From Marinomonas hwangdonensis (GTDB taxonomy: Bacteria; Pseudomonadota; Gammaproteobacteria; Pseudomonadales; Marinomonadaceae), in assembly GCF_003721245.1 (NCBI RefSeq), contig NZ_RIZG01000011.1:1-64000 (forward strand): 64,000 nucleotides of DNA. The letters run 5' to 3'. The notes beneath the pieces were generated by a model. That model saw only the letters and a program-made list of their open reading frames with translations. It did no database searches and had not been told where the DNA came from. Positions 28,969-39,093 of the stretch are shown piece by piece; the first letter of the stretch is position 1, and every line of letters starts with the position of its first letter. The translations under genes were made by a program, and so were the position numbers.

Positions 28969-29981
28969 CTAAGAAACCGCCTTCACTAACCACGCTTTCA
29001 TTTCTTCTAAATCCATTTTATGGTCTGGAAAGCTTTCAATGAGCGAATCGACGCAAGCTGCGATGGCGTCTGGTCGATACATTACACCAACAAGTTTTGC
29101 TGAAAGCTGTTCTATTGGATCGAAAAACAAGCTGTCGGTGAAGGTTTGTGCAGCGGTAATGTGAGCGTTGCTCAGATCAAGGTGAATTTCGACGCCGCCC
29201 CATTTGAAGCGTTCGTCTAGGGTGTGAGTAAACTGCGGGGATTTACCAAAATTCCAATCCCAGCTTTGCTGCTGTTCAAATTTTTCAAGAAAACCAGGAA
29301 GATCTGGCAAGGCGTCGGGGGATATTTCCTCTATGACTGGCACTTCATCAAAGTATTCACAAAACGCTTCGACAATGGCGTCACAAACGAGCTGATGATC
29401 AATTGCTGGATACAAACTGTTTAAATTGGTGACTCGTGAGCGCACGGAGGTGATGCCTTTTGACTGGAGCTTTTTTACATCGGGATTAAGATAATTGGCT
29501 AGGCGGCTTAAATCCGCATGCAGCAACAAAGTACCATGATGAAAGCCGCGACCCTTAGTCTCTTTGTAGGCGGAACCAGAGAGTTTTCGCATTTCTTCAC
29601 CTTCGCCGACGACTAAGTCATTGCGACCATTTGCGTAGCCTTCAATTCGAGGCTTCTTCAAGCCTTGTAACACGATCTCAGTAGACACTTCTTTGTTGTA
29701 TTCAGGCTTACCTGCCATGAAAGTAAAATTGGTATTGCCCAAGTCATGAAACACCGCACCGCCACCACTTTGGCGACGAGCAAGGTGAATCTTGTCTTGC
29801 TCCATCCTGTTTGATTCTGAAAGCGGCCAATCACTACCGTATCGGCATTACGCCACAGAAATAACACCCGTTGATTCGCAGGCATAGTGCGGAAAATACA
29901 ATCTTCCACAGCAAGATTAAAGTGGGGGTTATTGGAATGGGAAAGTAGAATTCGGCTAGCCATGGCGTTTTCTCTTGTCAC
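28969..29981 (-). pseudogene. lplA: Lipoate-protein ligase A gene with a frameshifting deletion
   Basis: LplA attaches free lipoate to the E2 and GcvH domains of dehydrogenase complexes. The first part (about 29981-29814) encodes [35 protein letters not shown]. The rest, in another frame from the ATG at 29805, encodes [39 protein letters not shown] and continues to a normal C-terminus. From memory, E. coli LplA has nine residues between the matching Asn and Met; here only 8 bases separate them, so about 19 bases are missing and the frame shifts. The lipoyl-adenylate site ([11 protein letters not shown]) lies in the downstream frame. A product from the internal ATG would lack the N-terminal strand and is unlikely to be active. 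Confidence 0.78.
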
Positions 29982-30032
29982 AAAAAGGATAAACTTAACA
30001 ATCAGCTACCTTTATAACGCGTTTACAGGTAT

Positions 30033-30067
30033 AAAAAAACCACGGTGCTTTCACGCCGTGGTTTTTA
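30033..30067 (-). terminator. Intrinsic terminator of the carAB-greA operon
   Basis: AACCACGG ... CCGTGGTT is a hairpin flanked by A-tract on the left and T-tract on the right, 33 bases past the greA stop. It reads as a terminator on both strands; greA is the gene that ends towards it. Confidence 0.9.
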
Positions 30068-30099
30068 GAAACATTCCATTTAGAAACATTCCGATTAAA

Positions 30100-30576
30100 T
30101 CAAAGATATTCGACTTTTTCGATTTCGTAAGTGGCTTCACCACTTGGAATCTTGACGATGACCTCGTCACCCTCTTCCTTGCCGATGATGGCTTTCGCGA
30201 TTGGAGAAGCATAAGAGATTTTCTTCTCTTTCACATCAGCTTCATCATCACCGACAATTTTGTAAGTAACTGTCTCTTCCGTATCAACGTTAAAAAGCGT
30301 TACGGTAGTACCAAAAATTACTTTAGATGATACTGGCAAAGCTTTAACGTCAATCACTTGTGAATCAGCAAGTTTGCCTTCGATCTCTTTAATACGACCT
30401 TCAGCAAATCCCTGCTCTTCACGAGCGGCGTGATACTCTGCGTTTTCTTTTAAGTCGCCATGCTCACGCGCGGTTGCGATATCCGCAATCACGCGAGGAC
30501 GGACGACAGTTTTCAAGTGATTAAGCTCTTCTCTAAGACGAGCCTCACCTTCTACTGTCATTGGTACCTTTTTCAT
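30100..30576 (-). CDS. greA: Transcription elongation factor GreA
   Basis: GreA enters the RNA polymerase secondary channel and stimulates cleavage of backtracked RNA. The 158-residue protein has the N-terminal coiled coil with the acidic tip ([17 protein letters not shown]) and the C-terminal globular domain ([20 protein letters not shown]). Its ATG overlaps the carB TAA (TAATG), so it is translated with carB. A carA-carB-greA operon has been described in Pseudomonas aeruginosa. Confidence 0.97.
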   Translation of the reverse strand: MKKVPMTVEGEARLREELNHLKTVVRPRVIADIATAREHGDLKENAEYHAAREEQGFAEGRIKEIEGKLADSQVIDVKALPVSSKVIFGTTVTLFNVDTEETVTYKIVGDDEADVKEKKISYASPIAKAIIGKEEGDEVIVKIPSGEATYEIEKVEYL

Positions 30577-33500
30577 TATTTCCCCAAGTGCAAATCTTGC
30601 AGTCTTCTAACTTTCGTTTCACCTGTTAGGCTAATCGCCATACTCGTTGCTTCAGCACCAGCCAATGTCGTAGTGTAACAAACCTTACGCTGTAAAGCTG
30701 TACGACGAATGACAGAAGAATCGGCAATCGCTTGCGTACCAGACGTGGTGTTGATGATGTAATCAATTTCGCCATTTTTCATCATATCAACGATATGTGG
30801 ACGACCTTCATTCACCTTGTTCACTTTACGAACTTCAACGCCGCGCTCAGTTAGGTATTTCGCTGTGCCTTCGGTGCCGACAAGATCAAAGCCTAGTTCA
30901 GCCAAGCGACGAGCAACGTCTACCGCACCTTCTTTGTCCATATCGCGAACACTGATGAAAGCACGACCAGATGTTGGCAATTCCGTACCACCGCCAAGAA
31001 CCGCTTTACCAAACGCTTCTGCGAAGGTATCACCCACGCCCATCACTTCGCCCGTAGACTTCATTTCAGGCCCAAGAATCGGATCGACACCTTGGAACTT
31101 ATTGAATGGGAAAACGGCTTCTTTCACGCTGTAGTAAGAAGGAATGATTTCTTTGGTGAAACCAAGCTCTTCCAGTGTTTTACCTGCCATAACCAAGGCG
31201 GCAACTTGCGCCAAAGAACGACCGATACACTTAGAAACGAAAGGCACTGTACGTGATGCACGAGGGTTAACCTCGATCACATAAATTTCGCCATCCTGAA
31301 CCGCAAGCTGAGTATTCATCAAACCAACAACGCCAAGTTCTAGGGCCATGTTGGTGATCATCTCACGAATGTCGTCTTGCACTTCTTTTGACAAAGAGTA
31401 TGGAGGCAAAGAACAGGCAGAGTCACCAGAGTGAACGCCCGCTTGTTCGATGTGCTGCATGATGCCGCCGATCACTACTTGATGTCCGTCGCAGATACAG
31501 TCGATATCGATTTCAATCGCTGCATTCAAGAAGTGATCTAGCAATACTGGGCTGTCGTTAGACACTTTCACAGCGCTTGTCATGTAACGCATCAATTCTT
31601 TTTCGTTATAAACGATTTCCATCGCACGACCACCCAATACATAGGATGGACGAACCACAAGTGGGTAGCCGATATCAGCCGCTTTCGCAGCCGCTTGCTC
31701 AACACTACGCACTGTCGCGTTATGAGGCTGTTTGTAGCCCAAACGCTGAATCATGCTTTGGAAACGCTCACGATCTTCTGCACGGTCGATAGACTCAGGC
31801 GTTGTACCAATGATTGGCACGCCTTCGTTTTGCAAAGCACGAGCGATTTTCAGCGGCGTTTGACCACCGAATTGAACGATCACGCCTTTTGGTTTTTCTT
31901 TGCGAACGATTTCTAACACGTCTTCAAGCGTTACTGGCTCGAAGTACAAACGGTCAGACGTATCGTAGTCAGTCGATACGGTTTCAGGGTTACAGTTCAC
32001 CATGATGGTTTCGTAACCGTCTTCACGTAGACCTAGCGCTGCGTGTACACAGCAGTAGTCAAACTCAATACCTTGACCGATACGGTTTGGACCACCACCA
32101 AGGATGATGATTTTTTCACGATCCGTTGGCGCTGCTTCACATTCATCTTCATACGTTGAGTACATGTAAGCTGTGTTAGTGGCAAATTCTGCAGCACAAG
32201 TATCAACACGCTTGTAAACTGGATGAACGTTCATCAAATAACGACGCTCACGCATAGACTTTTCAGTCACACTTAACAAGCTAGCAAGACGCGCATCAGA
32301 GAAGCCTTTACGCTTCAAACGACGAATCACGTCGTAAGTCATGTCGATCAGACCCTTGTCTGCCAACGCAGCTTCTTCTTTGATCAAGTCTTCGATTTGC
32401 ACCAAGAACCAATGATCAACACCTGTTGCTTCGTAAACTTCGTCTACTGTCATACCAGAACGGAAGGCATCACCAATGTACCAAATACGGTCAGAACCAG
32501 GCGATTGAAGCTCGTAAGCCAATTTCTCTTTGCTGTTTTCTTCAGCAAAATCCAACTGAGGATTGAAGCCATCAGAACCCACTTCTAAGCCGCGCAATGC
32601 TTTTTGCAAAGACTCTTGGAAAGTACGGCCAATCGCCATCACTTCACCAACCGACTTCATTTGCGTGGTTAAACGGTCGTTAGCGGTTGGGAATTTCTCG
32701 AATGTGAAACGAGGAATCTTAGTGACAACGTAGTCAATGGCAGGCTCAAAGCTCGCTGGTGTTTGGCCGCCTGTAATGTCGTTTTGCAACTCATCAAGAG
32801 TGTAACCAATCGCCAATTTCGCGGCGATTTTTGCAATCGGGAAGCCCGTCGCTTTCGAGGCCAACGCAGACGAACGAGACACACGAGGATTCATCTCGAT
32901 AACAACAAGACGACCTGTTTTTGGATCCATACCGAACTGTACGTTAGAACCACCAGTTTCTACGCCGATCTCACGCAATACCGCCAAAGAAGCGTTACGC
33001 ATGATTTGATATTCTTTATCCGTCAAAGTTTGTGCTGGCGCAACTGTAATGGAGTCACCTGTGTGAACCCCCATAGCGTCAAAGTTTTCAATCGCACAAA
33101 CAATGATGCAGTTGTCTTTTTTGTCGCGGACAACTTCCATCTCGTACTCTTTCCAACCGATCAAAGATTCATCGATGAGCAATTCGTTGGTTGGCGACAA
33201 GTCCAAACCACGAGTACAGATTTCGTCGAACTCTTCCATGTTGTACGCGATACCACCACCAGTGCCGCCCATGGTGAAAGAAGGACGGATAATACATGGG
33301 AAGCCGACTTCCGCTTGCACTTTCAGCGCTTCTTCCATGTTGTGAGCAATACCCGCACGTGGACATTCAAGGCCAATAGAGCGCATCGCTTTATCAAAAC
33401 GGCTACGATCTTCCGCTTTGTCGATCGCGTCAGCTGTCGCACCTATCATCTCAACATTGTATTTTTCTAGCACGCCGTGACGCTCAAGATCCAACGCACA

Positions 33501-33791
33501 GTTCAATGCAGTTTGACCGCCCATCGTCGGTAGAACCGCATCTGGACGCTCTTTTTCAATGATTTTTTCTACGGTTTTCCATTCAACTGGCTCGATGTAA
33601 GTCGCATCCGCCATCGATGGATCTGTCATGATGGTCGCTGGGTTTGAGTTCACCAGAATAACGCGAATGCCTTCTTCACGAAGCGCTTTACACGCTTGCG
33701 CACCAGAATAGTCAAACTCACAAGCCTGACCGATAACAATAGGGCCTGCACCTAAAATTAAGACGCTTTTTATGTCAGTACGTTTTGGCAT
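30576..33791 (-). CDS. carB: Carbamoyl-phosphate synthase large subunit
   Basis: CarB makes carbamoyl phosphate for arginine and pyrimidine synthesis using ammonia from CarA. The 1071-residue protein has two ATP-grasp halves (for example [17 protein letters not shown] and [17 protein letters not shown]), the oligomerisation domain between them and the C-terminal MGS-like allosteric domain. It starts 23 bases after carA and ends overlapping greA. Full length and no interruption. Confidence 0.98.
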   Translation of the reverse strand: MPKRTDIKSVLILGAGPIVIGQACEFDYSGAQACKALREEGIRVILVNSNPATIMTDPSMADATYIEPVEWKTVEKIIEKERPDAVLPTMGGQTALNCALDLERHGVLEKYNVEMIGATADAIDKAEDRSRFDKAMRSIGLECPRAGIAHNMEEALKVQAEVGFPCIIRPSFTMGGTGGGIAYNMEEFDEICTRGLDLSPTNELLIDESLIGWKEYEMEVVRDKKDNCIIVCAIENFDAMGVHTGDSITVAPAQTLTDKEYQIMRNASLAVLREIGVETGGSNVQFGMDPKTGRLVVIEMNPRVSRSSALASKATGFPIAKIAAKLAIGYTLDELQNDITGGQTPASFEPAIDYVVTKIPRFTFEKFPTANDRLTTQMKSVGEVMAIGRTFQESLQKALRGLEVGSDGFNPQLDFAEENSKEKLAYELQSPGSDRIWYIGDAFRSGMTVDEVYEATGVDHWFLVQIEDLIKEEAALADKGLIDMTYDVIRRLKRKGFSDARLASLLSVTEKSMRERRYLMNVHPVYKRVDTCAAEFATNTAYMYSTYEDECEAAPTDREKIIILGGGPNRIGQGIEFDYCCVHAALGLREDGYETIMVNCNPETVSTDYDTSDRLYFEPVTLEDVLEIVRKEKPKGVIVQFGGQTPLKIARALQNEGVPIIGTTPESIDRAEDRERFQSMIQRLGYKQPHNATVRSVEQAAAKAADIGYPLVVRPSYVLGGRAMEIVYNEKELMRYMTSAVKVSNDSPVLLDHFLNAAIEIDIDCICDGHQVVIGGIMQHIEQAGVHSGDSACSLPPYSLSKEVQDDIREMITNMALELGVVGLMNTQLAVQDGEIYVIEVNPRASRTVPFVSKCIGRSLAQVAALVMAGKTLEELGFTKEIIPSYYSVKEAVFPFNKFQGVDPILGPEMKSTGEVMGVGDTFAEAFGKAVLGGGTELPTSGRAFISVRDMDKEGAVDVARRLAELGFDLVGTEGTAKYLTERGVEVRKVNKVNEGRPHIVDMMKNGEIDYIINTTSGTQAIADSSVIRRTALQRKVCYTTTLAGAEATSMAISLTGETKVRRLQDLHLGK

Positions 33792-33814
33792 AATATTTCG
33801 CTCCGCTCCTACTT

Positions 33815-34945
33815 TTAGGCTTTAGTGGCTTTGATGTTTTCAATGAACTGATCGAACAACGGCGCAACATCGTGTGGCCCCGGGCTCGCTTCAGGGTGAC
33901 CTTGGAAGCTGAATGCACTCTTATCAGTACGAGCGATGCCTTGCAAAGAGCCATCGAACAAAGATTTGTGAGTCATCACAAGGTTAGCTGGCAAGGTGTC
34001 TTCGTCTACCGCAAAACCGTGGTTTTGGCTGGTGATCATCACAGTGCCTTTTTCGATAGCTTGTACCGGATGGTTTGCACCGTGGTGACCAAACTTCATT
34101 TTCTTGGTTTTCGCGCCAGAAGCCAAAGCCAAAAGTTGGTGGCCAAGACAGATACCAAACACAGGAATGTCGGTTTCTAAAATTTCTTTGATGGCTTGAA
34201 TGGCATAATCACATGGCTCTGGATCACCAGGACCATTGGATAAGAAAACACCGTCAGGATTCATGGCTAAGACATCTTTTGCTGGTGTTTTCGCAGGCAC
34301 AACCGTTAAACGGCAACCACGTTCAACCAACATACGCAGAATATTGCGTTTTACACCGTAGTCATAAGCAACCACGTGGAAATCGAAAGCGTCTGGCGTT
34401 GTGTGACCTTTCACAAGATCCCAAGTCGACTCCGTCCACTCGTACGCTTTTTCAACCGTCACTTCTTTCGCAAGATCCATGCCTTTCAAGCCAGGGAATG
34501 CTTTAGCCGCTGCGACCGCTGCCGCTTCATCGAGGTTTTCACCTGCCATGATGCAACCCGCTAGCGCGCCTTTCTCACGCAGAATACGTGTTAACTTACG
34601 TGTGTCTATGTCAGCAATACCCACCACGCCTTTACGCTTAAGATAAGAATCTAGAGACTCTTGTGAGCGCCAGCTGCTCGCCACCAAAGGCAGATCACGG
34701 ATGATTAGGCCTTCACACCACACGTTGTCGGATTCTTCGTCTTCAGAGTTAACACCGGTGTTGCCGATGTGGGGATAAGTCAAGGTGACCATTTGTCGAG
34801 CGTAGGAAGGATCAGTAAGAATTTCTTGATAACCAGTCATCGAAGTATTAAAAACCACTTCGGCGGTTGAGGAGCCATCTGCTCCGATCGACACCCCTTT
34901 AAAAATCGTGCCGTCTTCCAGAGCCAGAATCGCTGATGTTGCCAA
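33815..34945 (-). CDS. carA: Carbamoyl-phosphate synthase small subunit
   Basis: CarA is the glutaminase of carbamoyl-phosphate synthase. The C-terminal class I GATase has the nucleophile in [13 protein letters not shown] and the [11 protein letters not shown] segment with catalytic His and Glu. The frame is open upstream to 35005, but GGGAGG (minus strand of 34951-34956) lies 5 bases before a TTG at 34945. That gives [17 protein letters not shown], the family N-terminus. The upstream extension would run through the attenuator hairpin and is therefore rejected. Length 376 residues. Confidence 0.96.
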   Translation of the reverse strand: MATSAILALEDGTIFKGVSIGADGSSTAEVVFNTSMTGYQEILTDPSYARQMVTLTYPHIGNTGVNSEDEESDNVWCEGLIIRDLPLVASSWRSQESLDSYLKRKGVVGIADIDTRKLTRILREKGALAGCIMAGENLDEAAAVAAAKAFPGLKGMDLAKEVTVEKAYEWTESTWDLVKGHTTPDAFDFHVVAYDYGVKRNILRMLVERGCRLTVVPAKTPAKDVLAMNPDGVFLSNGPGDPEPCDYAIQAIKEILETDIPVFGICLGHQLLALASGAKTKKMKFGHHGANHPVQAIEKGTVMITSQNHGFAVDEDTLPANLVMTHKSLFDGSLQGIARTDKSAFSFQGHPEASPGPHDVAPLFDQFIENIKATKA

Positions 34946-34977
34946 AGGAACCTCCCATTTAGAGCCTATCAGGTTGC

Positions 34978-35014
34978 AAAAAAGCGAGACAAACCGGCGG
35001 CTCATCTCGCTTTT
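34978..35014 (-). terminator. carA leader attenuator (intrinsic terminator)
   Basis: On the minus strand AAAAGCGAGA and TCTCGCTTTT pair around a 15-base loop and end in a run of T. The hairpin lies 32 bases upstream of the carA ribosome site, inside the leader. It overlaps the stop codon of an 8-codon reading frame (35013-35039). Premature termination controlled by leader translation is the likely role. Confidence 0.72.
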
Positions 35015-35039
35015 AAGAAATTGCGTTTTTGCCGTTCAT
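35013..35039 (-). CDS. Candidate carA leader peptide (8 codons)
   Basis: The minus strand reads an ATG followed by codons for NGKNAIS and TAA, and the stop overlaps the first arm of the terminator hairpin. A short frame ending at the hairpin is the usual geometry of transcription attenuation. The ribosome site is weak. There is no Arg or run of one amino acid, so a pyrimidine-type coupling is more likely than arginine sensing. Confidence 0.4.
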   Translation of the reverse strand: MNGKNAIS

Positions 35040-35218
35040 CTAATGATCGATAATCAAGAGATCTCGCGTTCAAAAAATCTGCCTAATTCTACTCTGATAC
35101 GCCTTTAGCGTCCACCGAATTGCCAAGAAAAGGGCCAAAAACACACGATTAAGCCCAGTTTTTTCTTGACTTTTTAGTCAGGAATAACCATGTTCGGTGA
35201 CTCACTGGGTATCAGGTT

Positions 35219-35770
35219 TTAGCACAATAAGCCATCAGCCACTTTTTGTGCCGCTTCATAGCCTTGCAAATTACCCAGCACAGTCAACGAAAAGACCATA
35301 GCCACCGCAGGGCCGCGGCCGGTTAAAATATTTCCATCCATTACCACAGGTTCATTAGCCAAATACTCAGCACCGATTAACCCCGCTTCAAAACCGGGAT
35401 AACAGGTGGCTTGTTTATCTACCACAAAACCATGGGTGCCGAAGACCACCGCTGGGGAGGCACAAATAGCCGCCAACAAGGCGTCTTGAATGTCGTGTTT
35501 TTCCAGCATGTCGATCAGCAACTCACAATCGCGCAAATGCTCAGCGCCCGGCATGCCACCTGGCAAGACAATGGCGTCAAATACTTGATCTGCCACATCC
35601 GTTAACAAAACATCCGCTTCTAACTTAACGCCATGCGCCAACACTACTGGCTTGGTATCATGAATACTCGCTACCGTGACAGTCAGGCCACCTCGACGCA
35701 GCACATCAATAATGGTAATCGTCTCAATATCTTCATTGCCATTGGCAATAGGAACTAATACTTTGCTCAT
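35219..35770 (-). CDS. DJ-1/PfpI family protein (YajL/ThiJ-like)
   Basis: A 183-residue DJ-1 superfamily protein. The reactive Cys is in AAICASPAVVFGTHGF (near residue 105), the conserved Glu in NGNEDIETITI, and VLPGGMPGAEHLRDCE is typical of the YajL group. E. coli YajL protects proteins against carbonyl and oxidative damage. It may share a transcript with rimI upstream (22-base gap). Confidence 0.88.
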   Translation of the reverse strand: MSKVLVPIANGNEDIETITIIDVLRRGGLTVTVASIHDTKPVVLAHGVKLEADVLLTDVADQVFDAIVLPGGMPGAEHLRDCELLIDMLEKHDIQDALLAAICASPAVVFGTHGFVVDKQATCYPGFEAGLIGAEYLANEPVVMDGNILTGRGPAVAMVFSLTVLGNLQGYEAAQKVADGLLC

Positions 35771-35792
35771 ACTTTGCCTCTTTAAAAATACA

Positions 35793-36269
35793 TTAGATTC
35801 TTAACGTAAACAGACAGGCCGCTTCATGACCCTGCCCTGTTTGTCCTTTTTTCTCTATTGGATAGTAATTCTTTCGACGCCCAACCAACTCGAACCCCAA
35901 AGACTCATAAAGCGCAATAGCACCCAGGTTCGACTCACGCACTTCCAACAATAGCTCACGAATGCCTTGCTGTGCGACGGTTTGCGACCAAACCATGATC
36001 AACTGTCTGGCCAGCCCCTGTCTACGGACAGAGGAATCAATCACAATTAATTCTAATTCGGACTGATCAAGCACCACCGACGCCGTCAGCCAACCTAACA
36101 AGTTTACAGAGGCGGCATCAAGTGACTCAATGACCCAATTCTTGCGAGTTTGCAAAGCGTCCGCTACGAGATTTTCGCTCCAAGGGTGAGGATTAGATGT
36201 GACATCAAGCTGAATAATGGCGTGTAAGTCAGACGCAATAGCCGGACGAATCAAAATAGGCAAGGTCAT
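35793..36269 (-). CDS. rimI: Ribosomal protein alanine N-acetyltransferase RimI-like
   Basis: A GNAT acetyltransferase. RimI acetylates the N-terminal alanine of ribosomal protein S18. The acetyl-CoA loop is RRQGLARQLI, followed by LLEVRESNLGAIALYESLGFELVGRRKNYY, the hallmark RimI C-terminal stretch. The frame is open to 36326, but the ATG at 36269 (MTLPILIRPAIASDL) fits GNAT N-termini and avoids overlap with the holD-like gene, so I start there (158 residues). holD-rimI order is conserved in gammaproteobacteria. Confidence 0.9.
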   Translation of the reverse strand: MTLPILIRPAIASDLHAIIQLDVTSNPHPWSENLVADALQTRKNWVIESLDAASVNLLGWLTASVVLDQSELELIVIDSSVRRQGLARQLIMVWSQTVAQQGIRELLLEVRESNLGAIALYESLGFELVGRRKNYYPIEKKGQTGQGHEAACLFTLRI

Positions 36270-36292
36270 AATTTTCTCTGCCTCAAAAGAGA

Positions 36293-37138
36293 TTAACGGA
36301 AAAGGCTCGATTGCATAATGTCCCACGCCTCTTTGCGCAATTCGGGAATACGATGTAGTTCAGACAAGCTGACAATGCGTGCGGCGGGATATTGCTTTAA
36401 TGAACTCTCAGCCGGCAAGTCATCAACCAACTGAGTAACCTGAGCACCCGCCAGCACTAACATGGGCTCTGTAGAAAACCCTTTAATCAATCGAGTAAGG
36501 TAGCTTTCTAAAGCACCGAGCAACCAATCCGTGCGACCAATAAAATACGGATTTTTTAATGCGCCAGGCCAAGTAAAAGCACTGCCTTGCCACTCATCAA
36601 TTGGCTGTTTTAGCAAGGCTTGGCCCATTTTCAACACCAAACGCTCAACGTCCTGTTCTTGCGAGAAGACGCTCGGTACATCGCTGATAATCAAGAGTTT
36701 ATTCGACAACGCATAGGCACGGACATCAAGACGAGCCACTTGATTATGGATGACAGGATCCGGCTCAACCACAATATCCACGGCCAATTCTTCAATGGGC
36801 TGCAAGTCCTCAACAAGGATTTCTGGCCCAGCGTTTAACTGCTCACGAAGGTTGTGAACCAAAGGAGCTTTTTCTTCTGACAATAATGTCGCGATTGGCT
36901 CCGGCGCTGGTTCAGCGGACCTAAACCCCGTTGATGACGGGAAACTTGAAGAACTGGACAAGGAAGAATCAGACGACGTTGCCACATCGACAGGCCAAGG
37001 GTGAACTGGCATAAAAATCGTTCCAGTGACACTGTCCGTGGCAGACCCATTTTTCTCAATAGACAACCAAGACACGACACCTATTTGCCCTAAGCAATGA
37101 GTTTGAAACGCCTGTTGAAGGGGGAGTTCACGGGACAT
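36293..37138 (-). CDS. HolD-like protein (DNA polymerase III psi subunit, enlarged)
   Basis: Both ends resemble E. coli HolD. The N-terminus LQQAFQTHCLGQIGVVSWLS compares with LQQLGITQWSL, the chi-contacting helix of HolD. The C-terminus LSELHRIPELRKEAWDIM compares with its LTDLRANPTARAALWQQI. In between lies a 90-residue low-complexity Ser/Pro/Glu-rich insert, which makes it 281 residues against 137 in E. coli. It lies directly upstream of rimI, as holD does. Psi links the clamp loader to chi and SSB. The assignment rests on remembered alignments and synteny. Confidence 0.6.
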   Translation of the reverse strand: MSRELPLQQAFQTHCLGQIGVVSWLSIEKNGSATDSVTGTIFMPVHPWPVDVATSSDSSLSSSSSFPSSTGFRSAEPAPEPIATLLSEEKAPLVHNLREQLNAGPEILVEDLQPIEELAVDIVVEPDPVIHNQVARLDVRAYALSNKLLIISDVPSVFSQEQDVERLVLKMGQALLKQPIDEWQGSAFTWPGALKNPYFIGRTDWLLGALESYLTRLIKGFSTEPMLVLAGAQVTQLVDDLPAESSLKQYPAARIVSLSELHRIPELRKEAWDIMQSSLFR

Positions 37139-37352
37139 AATAACCTTAGTGTCAGGCTTAAGTTGCGGCCTTAAATAGGCACATTCATCGGTTTAAATCT
37201 TGGTGAGTAAATATACTCGTTTATGCGCCGACATGCCACTTGATGGCCTGATGCTTGCTAGAGATCTTTGTTCAACGCCTGTGTATAATCGCAGCGCATT
37301 GACTATCGCCTCATTCCAGGCTCTTTCTACATTTTAAAAAGGTAAAAAAAGC

Positions 37353-38141
37353 ATGATCTCCTTATTATCTCGTTTAATGGTTATCGCTGCAGTTTCAATA
37401 AGCAGCCTCAGCTTCGCCAACAGCTTGCCAGACCTTAAAGGTCGCACTATTTTAGCGGTCACTGAAAATGCCTACACCCCCCTTAACTTTGTTGACCCAG
37501 CCACCGGCAAAGGCATTGGTTGGGAATACGACGCCATGAACGAAATTGGCAAACGCTTAAACGCCAAGATTGAATGGCACCTCAGTAGCTGGGACACCAT
37601 GATCCAAGCCGTCAAACAAGGCCAATACGATGTTGGCATGGACGGCATTACTATTAATGAAGAACGCGCCCAACAAATTGACTTCACCATTCCTTACATG
37701 ACGTCTCAGCAATTCATGTTGGTGCGTGCTGATGAAGATCGCTTTCAGGATGCCAAAACCTTTGCCGCCAACCCAGACCTGCAGTTTGGCGCACAACCCG
37801 GCACCACCAACTTCTATGTCGCAGTATACGATGTGCTTGATGGTGACGAGGGCAACCCACGCATTACTCTATTGGACACCTTTGGCGCATCCGTTCAAGC
37901 TCTGAAGTCTGGCGATGTAGACAGCGTATTAATGGATGCCACATCAGCCCGCGGCTACATAGGCGCCAACCCAGGATCGTTTAAAATCGTTGGTGGCCCA
38001 CTAGGTTCAGAAGACTTCGGCTTTATCCTGACTCCGGGATCTGACCTGGTTGAACCTATTAATGCGGCCATCACCAGTATGAAAAACGACGGTACGCTGG
38101 ATGCACTAAACAAAAAATGGTTTTTCGACTATAACCAGTAA
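37353..38141 (+). CDS. ABC transporter substrate-binding protein (amino-acid type)
   Basis: A periplasmic solute-binding protein of family 3 (262 residues). It has a signal peptide of about 22 residues ([22 protein letters not shown]). The family motif [17 protein letters not shown], and the [22 protein letters not shown] signature are present. Such proteins deliver polar amino acids or opines to an inner-membrane importer. The permease follows, but no ATPase gene is adjacent. A hairpin with T-run separates it from the permease. TATAAT upstream at about 37286 is a likely -10. Confidence 0.92.
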   Translation: MISLLSRLMVIAAVSISSLSFANSLPDLKGRTILAVTENAYTPLNFVDPATGKGIGWEYDAMNEIGKRLNAKIEWHLSSWDTMIQAVKQGQYDVGMDGITINEERAQQIDFTIPYMTSQQFMLVRADEDRFQDAKTFAANPDLQFGAQPGTTNFYVAVYDVLDGDEGNPRITLLDTFGASVQALKSGDVDSVLMDATSARGYIGANPGSFKIVGGPLGSEDFGFILTPGSDLVEPINAAITSMKNDGTLDALNKKWFFDYNQ

Positions 38142-38163
38142 CCTGACGTCATTAGCACACAGT

Positions 38164-38201
38164 AACGGATGGTCTACTGTTTAGATCTTCCGTTTTTTTA
38201 T
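38164..38201 (+). terminator. Intercistronic terminator after the binding-protein gene
   Basis: AACGGA (from 38164) and TCCGTT (to 38194) flank an inner ACAGTA/TACTGT alternative pairing and are followed by seven T. It lies between the binding protein and permease genes, so it would lower permease expression relative to the binding protein. Confidence 0.6.
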
Positions 38202-38239
38202 TGAAGACGACCAAGGAATGGTCTTGCCATGAATTGATT

Positions 38240-39046
38240 ATGCCCTTTAAAAAAACCGTAGAACGTACGCCCTGGTGGTTAGTCGCCATTATTATTCTTG
38301 CATTGGTTCTATTATGGAACATGGTCGCTGACCAAAGCTATCAACGCATCGCCCGCGCCCTAAGCCAAGGACTACTCACCACCATAGGCGTGACATTTTC
38401 GGCCTTTGTACTCGCCAGCTTGCTCGGATTGCTTATCGCACTGGCTGGATTTTCTCGTCATCGCCTACTACGAGAATTTGCACGTTTTTATGTGGAAATC
38501 TTCCGCGGTATTCCCGTGCTCGTGCTGTTATTCTATATCGCCTTTGTCGGCGCACCGGAAATGGTCAAAGCTTACAACTGGGTTTTACAGATACCCATTC
38601 AAGCTGGCTGGATAGATGAGGCCCGTACACGTGACTTTACCCTACTGTGGCGCGCTATTATCGCCCTTGCCATCAGTTACAGCGCCTTCATTGCCGAAGT
38701 CTTCCGCGCAGGCATTCAAGAAGTGGGCAAAGGCCAAATAGAAGCCGCCAAAGCACTAGGGCTATCCAACTGGCATCGATTCCGTTTGATCACCCTACCC
38801 CAAGCCATGCGCAAAATCTTACCGCCCCTTGGCAACGACTTCGTCGCCATGATCAAAGACTCTGCGCTCGTCTCGGTACTCGGCGTGCAAGACATCACCC
38901 AACTTGGCAAGGTATACAGCTCCTCCACCTTCCAATTCTTCGAAACCTACAACGTCGTCGCCTTCATGTACCTCGTACTGACACTCAGCTTATCGCTCAT
39001 GATACGAGCTTTTGAAAGCCACCTAAGACGCAATGATCATCATTGA
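38240..39046 (+). CDS. Amino-acid ABC transporter permease
   Basis: An inner-membrane permease of the HisM/GlnP type with about five membrane spans. The cytoplasmic coupling (EAA) loop reads EAAKALGLSNWHRFRLITLPQAMRKILPP, and the C-terminal segment is DFVAMIKDSALVSVLGVQDI. The frame extends to a TTG at 38201 in the terminator T-run; ATG 38240 (MPFKKTVERTPWW) is the more natural start (268 residues). No ATPase gene follows, so the ATP-binding subunit must be encoded elsewhere or shared. Confidence 0.92.
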   Translation: MPFKKTVERTPWWLVAIIILALVLLWNMVADQSYQRIARALSQGLLTTIGVTFSAFVLASLLGLLIALAGFSRHRLLREFARFYVEIFRGIPVLVLLFYIAFVGAPEMVKAYNWVLQIPIQAGWIDEARTRDFTLLWRAIIALAISYSAFIAEVFRAGIQEVGKGQIEAAKALGLSNWHRFRLITLPQAMRKILPPLGNDFVAMIKDSALVSVLGVQDITQLGKVYSSSTFQFFETYNVVAFMYLVLTLSLSLMIRAFESHLRRNDHH

Positions 39047-39062
39047 TTAAAAGCCACGACTA

Positions 39063-39093
39063 AAATGAGTAGTTCAATTGAAACTACTCATTT
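39063..39093. terminator. Bidirectional terminator between permease and hypothetical gene
   Basis: Perfect 12-bp arms AAATGAGTAGTT (39063-39074) and AACTACTCATTT (39082-39093) overlap the stop codon of the convergent gene at 39084. The T-run is short on each side. Confidence 0.65.
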
